A DNA stretch of 5,164 nt from Candidatus Njordarchaeota archaeon. Lineage in GTDB: Archaea > Asgardarchaeota > Njordarchaeia > Njordarchaeales > Njordarchaeaceae. This document shows, in pieces, positions 5,033-5,164 of the stretch; within the stretch, counting starts at the first letter, position 1; the number at the start of each line of letters is the position of its first letter. The position numbers and the translations under genes are program-made. The stretch spans positions 1 to 5,164 of the forward strand of contig JAHQWF010000064.1 in the NCBI GenBank assembly GCA_029856055.1, written 5' to 3'. The notes beneath the pieces are model-generated. The model made no database searches and was not told where the DNA came from. It saw only the letters and a list, made by a program, of their open reading frames with translations.

Positions 5033-5164
5033 ATGGAGTTATCACGGATGGGGTTAGATTTGGGTGAAGGACAGTTATCTAGAATAAAATCACTTATATC
5101 TGAATTAATGGGGATCCACCCCAGCGATAAAGTTCGAGTAGGCAGAATAACAAATGAGTTAGTA
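5033..5164 (+). CDS. Hypothetical protein, N-terminal fragment (runs off the window)
   Basis: An open frame of 44 codons starts at ATG 5033 and continues past the window edge. It is supported by the TATA box at 4986-4999 and by coding-like composition. The residues (MELSRMGLDLGEGQLSRIKS, then a stretch ending GRITNELV) look helical and charged, suggesting a soluble protein with no signal peptide or membrane segment so far. I do not recognise the family from this fragment. No Shine-Dalgarno is visible, so a short-leader mRNA is likely. ATG at codon 6 is an alternative start. Confidence 0.6.
   Translation, partial: MELSRMGLDLGEGQLSRIKSLISELMGIHPSDKVRVGRITNELV

Overview
The window looks like a piece of a hyperthermophilic archaeal chromosome, most likely from the Thermoproteota (Crenarchaeota), order Desulfurococcales; a Staphylothermus-like genome would fit. 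This is inferred from the AT-rich DNA (roughly mid-30s % GC by eye), AT-rich TATA-type promoter boxes, GTG and TTG starts placed after a GGTGAT-like Shine-Dalgarno, Lys/Glu/Ile-rich proteins, and gene families common in that group. No RNA gene, CRISPR array, insertion sequence or integrase was seen.

Layout from left to right. (1) 34-588 (+) encodes a DJ-1/PfpI-superfamily protein with its Cys-His nucleophile elbow. (2) 589-987 (-) encodes a NikR/CopG-like ribbon-helix-helix repressor; its stop codon abuts the stop of gene 1 with no gap. (3) 988-1135 is a divergent control region with a perfect 22-bp AT palindrome and further copies of its half-site. (4) 1136-3004 (+) encodes a P1B-type heavy-metal ATPase with a CPS instead of CPC transmembrane motif and no N-terminal metal-binding domain. 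(5) 3011-3865 (-) encodes a GNAT acetyltransferase with a large extra C-terminal region, converging on the ATPase with a 6-nt gap. (6) 3998-4895 (-) is a secreted-type gene joining a signal anchor and a PPC beta-sandwich to only the C-terminal tail of a clostripain (C11) peptidase; it is interrupted by a one-base excess in a G6 run. (7) 4896-5032 is a second divergent promoter region. (8) 5033 to the window end (+) is the start of an unrecognised gene.

The most coherent functional unit is the divergent repressor/ATPase pair. The regulator keeps the NikR fold signature but has lost most of the canonical nickel ligands, and the pump keeps the Lys and Asp typical of Zn/Cd/Pb exporters while altering the CPC motif. 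Together they look like a self-contained metal-resistance switch whose metal cannot be read from the sequence. The C11-related gene looks like a decayed or rearranged exoprotein, although a slippage-expressed protein cannot be excluded. Gene starts at 34, 1136 and 3865 were chosen because all three share the same spacing: a Shine-Dalgarno ending in GTG followed by exactly 6 nt and then the start codon.
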